A stretch of DNA of 5,347 nt from Phycisphaerae bacterium (GTDB taxonomy: Bacteria; Planctomycetota; Phycisphaerae; SM23-33). The DNA is taken from NCBI GenBank assembly GCA_022866005.1, contig JALHTV010000168.1, forward strand, positions 1 through 5,347, read 5' to 3'. The notes under the pieces were generated by a model. That model did not search any database. It saw only the letters and a program-made list of their open reading frames with translations, and was not told where the DNA came from. Positions 4,038 through 5,347 of this stretch are shown here, one piece after another. The translations under genes and the position numbers were made by a program. The first letter of the stretch is position 1, and the number at the start of each line of letters is the position of its first letter.

Positions 4038-5347
4038 ATGAATCTCAAGGCCGAACTGGAACGCTGCATCACCGCAGCCCTGGCCGCCTGCGGGGCGCCG
4101 GCCGGCTCCCCCGCCTTCATCGCCTCCCCCGCGCGGGACCAGTTCGGCGACTACCAGGCCAACGGCGTCATGCCCGCCGCCAAGGCCCTGGGCGCTAAGC
4201 CGGCCGACCTGGCGGAGAAGGTCCTCGCCCAGCTCGGCCGCGGGGGTGCGGGGGACCTCTCTGACCTGGCTGAACCCCCGACGGTCGCCGGCCCGGGCTT
4301 CATCAACATCCGCCTGAAGGCCGATTGGCTTGCCCGCCAGCTCACCGCCGCGGCAGGCGACGACCACCTGGGCGCCGAGCGGGCTGGTAATAAGAACCGC
4401 CAGACAGTCGTGGTGGACTACTCCGGGCCCAACCTCGCTAAGGAGATGCACGTCGGCCACCTCCGCAGCACCATCATCGGCGACGCCCTCGCACGCACGC
4501 TGGACTTCCTCGGCCACCGCGTTATCCGCCAAAACCACGTCGGCGACTGGGGAACCCAATTCGGGATGTTGGTCGCTAACATGCCTAGGGGGGCTGATCT
4601 GTGGGACCTGAGGGTCAGGGACCAAGAGGGCTATTACGTCGACGCGCAGCTTCGGTTTGACAGCGACCCCGAGTTTGCAGATCGCGCTCGCGCAAATGTG
4701 GTTGAATTGCACCGGGCTGGTCCCAACGCGTGGAAAACCTCCGACGCCGTTCTCAGGTGGCAAAACCTCCGCGGCGCAATGTTGGAGCACTGCTACGCAG
4801 TTTACGGACGATTGGGCGTGTGGTTCACACCCGAGGAGTACCGCAGCAAACTGCAGCCCGATGGTCCAGGCCAGGTTCCTCCTGGACTTGCACCGGCAGA
4901 ACAAACCGGGATTGTCGGAGAGAGCTTCTACAACGACGATCTCCCGAAGGTTGTGAAGGAGCTGGACAAGCAGGGGTTGCTGAAGGAGAGCCAGGGGGCG
5001 CAGTGCGTGTTCCTGCCGGAATTCAAGGACAAAGAAGGCAACGAGCTGCCGGTGATTGTGCAGAAGACGGATGAGGGGTATCTGTACGCCACGACCGACC
5101 TAGCGGCCATCCGGTATCGCGTCCGGGAGCTGGCGGCCGACCGGGTCCTCTACGTCACCGACTCGCGCCAGGCGCTGCACTTCCGCCAGGTCTTTGCCGT
5201 CGCGCGGGCGGCCAAGTTCGCCCCGGAATCCGTCTCCCTGGAGCACGTGGCCTTCGGGATGATGCTCGGGGCCGACGGCAAGCCCTTCCGCACGCGCGAG
5301 GGCGGCACGGTCAAGCTGATGGACCTGCTCGATGAGGCCGAGCGGCG
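4038..5347 (+). CDS. argS: Arginyl-tRNA synthetase (3' end beyond the window)
   Basis: The frame stays open to the right edge with 436 complete codons, against about 577 in E. coli. The enzyme charges tRNA-Arg with arginine in the cytoplasm using ATP, releasing AMP and pyrophosphate. Visible parts are the amino-terminal tRNA-binding domain with QFGDYQANGVM (35-45) and AGPGFINI (84-91); VVVDYSGPNLAKEMHVGHLRS (124-144 region) with the class I HIGH motif as HVGH (138-141); NHVGDWGTQFGM (166-177); and LGADGKPFRTREGGTVKL (410-427), where GKPFRTR replaces a canonical KMSKS as in many ArgS. The missing part is the anticodon-binding helical domain. ATG 4038 matches the family start; only a weak AGG at 4025-4027 precedes it, after a 43-base gap from rsfS. 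Codons about 177-305 differ in third-base use from the rest, and residues about 266-292 hold an extra Pro/Gly-rich stretch. Confidence 0.96.
   Translation, partial: MNLKAELERCITAALAACGAPAGSPAFIASPARDQFGDYQANGVMPAAKALGAKPADLAEKVLAQLGRGGAGDLSDLAEPPTVAGPGFINIRLKADWLARQLTAAAGDDHLGAERAGNKNRQTVVVDYSGPNLAKEMHVGHLRSTIIGDALARTLDFLGHRVIRQNHVGDWGTQFGMLVANMPRGADLWDLRVRDQEGYYVDAQLRFDSDPEFADRARANVVELHRAGPNAWKTSDAVLRWQNLRGAMLEHCYAVYGRLGVWFTPEEYRSKLQPDGPGQVPPGLAPAEQTGIVGESFYNDDLPKVVKELDKQGLLKESQGAQCVFLPEFKDKEGNELPVIVQKTDEGYLYATTDLAAIRYRVRELAADRVLYVTDSRQALHFRQVFAVARAAKFAPESVSLEHVAFGMMLGADGKPFRTREGGTVKLMDLLDEAER

Noticed and set aside
4032..4904. A 290-codon open frame on the minus strand opposite argS
   Set aside because: The plus-strand frame encodes an unmistakable ArgS; the antisense product has no family features and no convincing start context.
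4560..4960. Possible frameshift or decay in argS where composition changes
   Set aside because: The frame is open through the whole block and family motifs such as EGYY, EFADRARANVVEL and VGESFYN stay in order.

Overview
The window is a GC-rich bacterial chromosome segment holding housekeeping genes: a divergent partial thioesterase gene at the left edge, then rpsU, hppA, rsfS and a right-truncated argS, all on the plus strand. The lineage is not fixed by the sequence. The high GC, the short basic S21, a large K+-dependent membrane pyrophosphatase and the form of the hotdog thioesterase would fit a Planctomycetota (Phycisphaerae-like) bacterium, but this is a low-confidence guess.

Layout: 1-134 (minus) is the 5' end of a YbgC/FadM-type acyl-CoA thioesterase with a GTG start and a good ribosome binding site. 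135-507 is a divergent intergenic region. It holds a sigma-70-like promoter firing left (214-241), a 134-bp miniature transposon-like element (268-401) and a sigma-70-like promoter firing right into rpsU (418-445). The element has 19-bp terminal inverted repeats, an exact 9-bp target duplication and two internal GC-rich hairpins. 508-693 is ribosomal protein S21. 694-900 is a 207-base gap with a short hairpin but no convincing terminator. 901-3561 is an 886-residue membrane pyrophosphatase. 3572-3994 is the ribosome silencing factor RsfS, starting 10 bases after the hppA stop. 4038 to the end is arginyl-tRNA synthetase, 436 complete codons visible.

The plus-strand genes join translation (S21, RsfS, ArgS) with pyrophosphate-driven ion pumping. 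Aminoacyl-tRNA synthetases release pyrophosphate and the pump uses it, so the grouping makes metabolic sense, though co-transcription is inferred only from strand and spacing.

The most unusual points are the miniature element between two divergent promoters; a roughly 130-residue extracytoplasmic segment in the pyrophosphatase where relatives have a short loop; and a block of about 130 codons in argS with very different third-position usage and a Pro/Gly-rich insertion.
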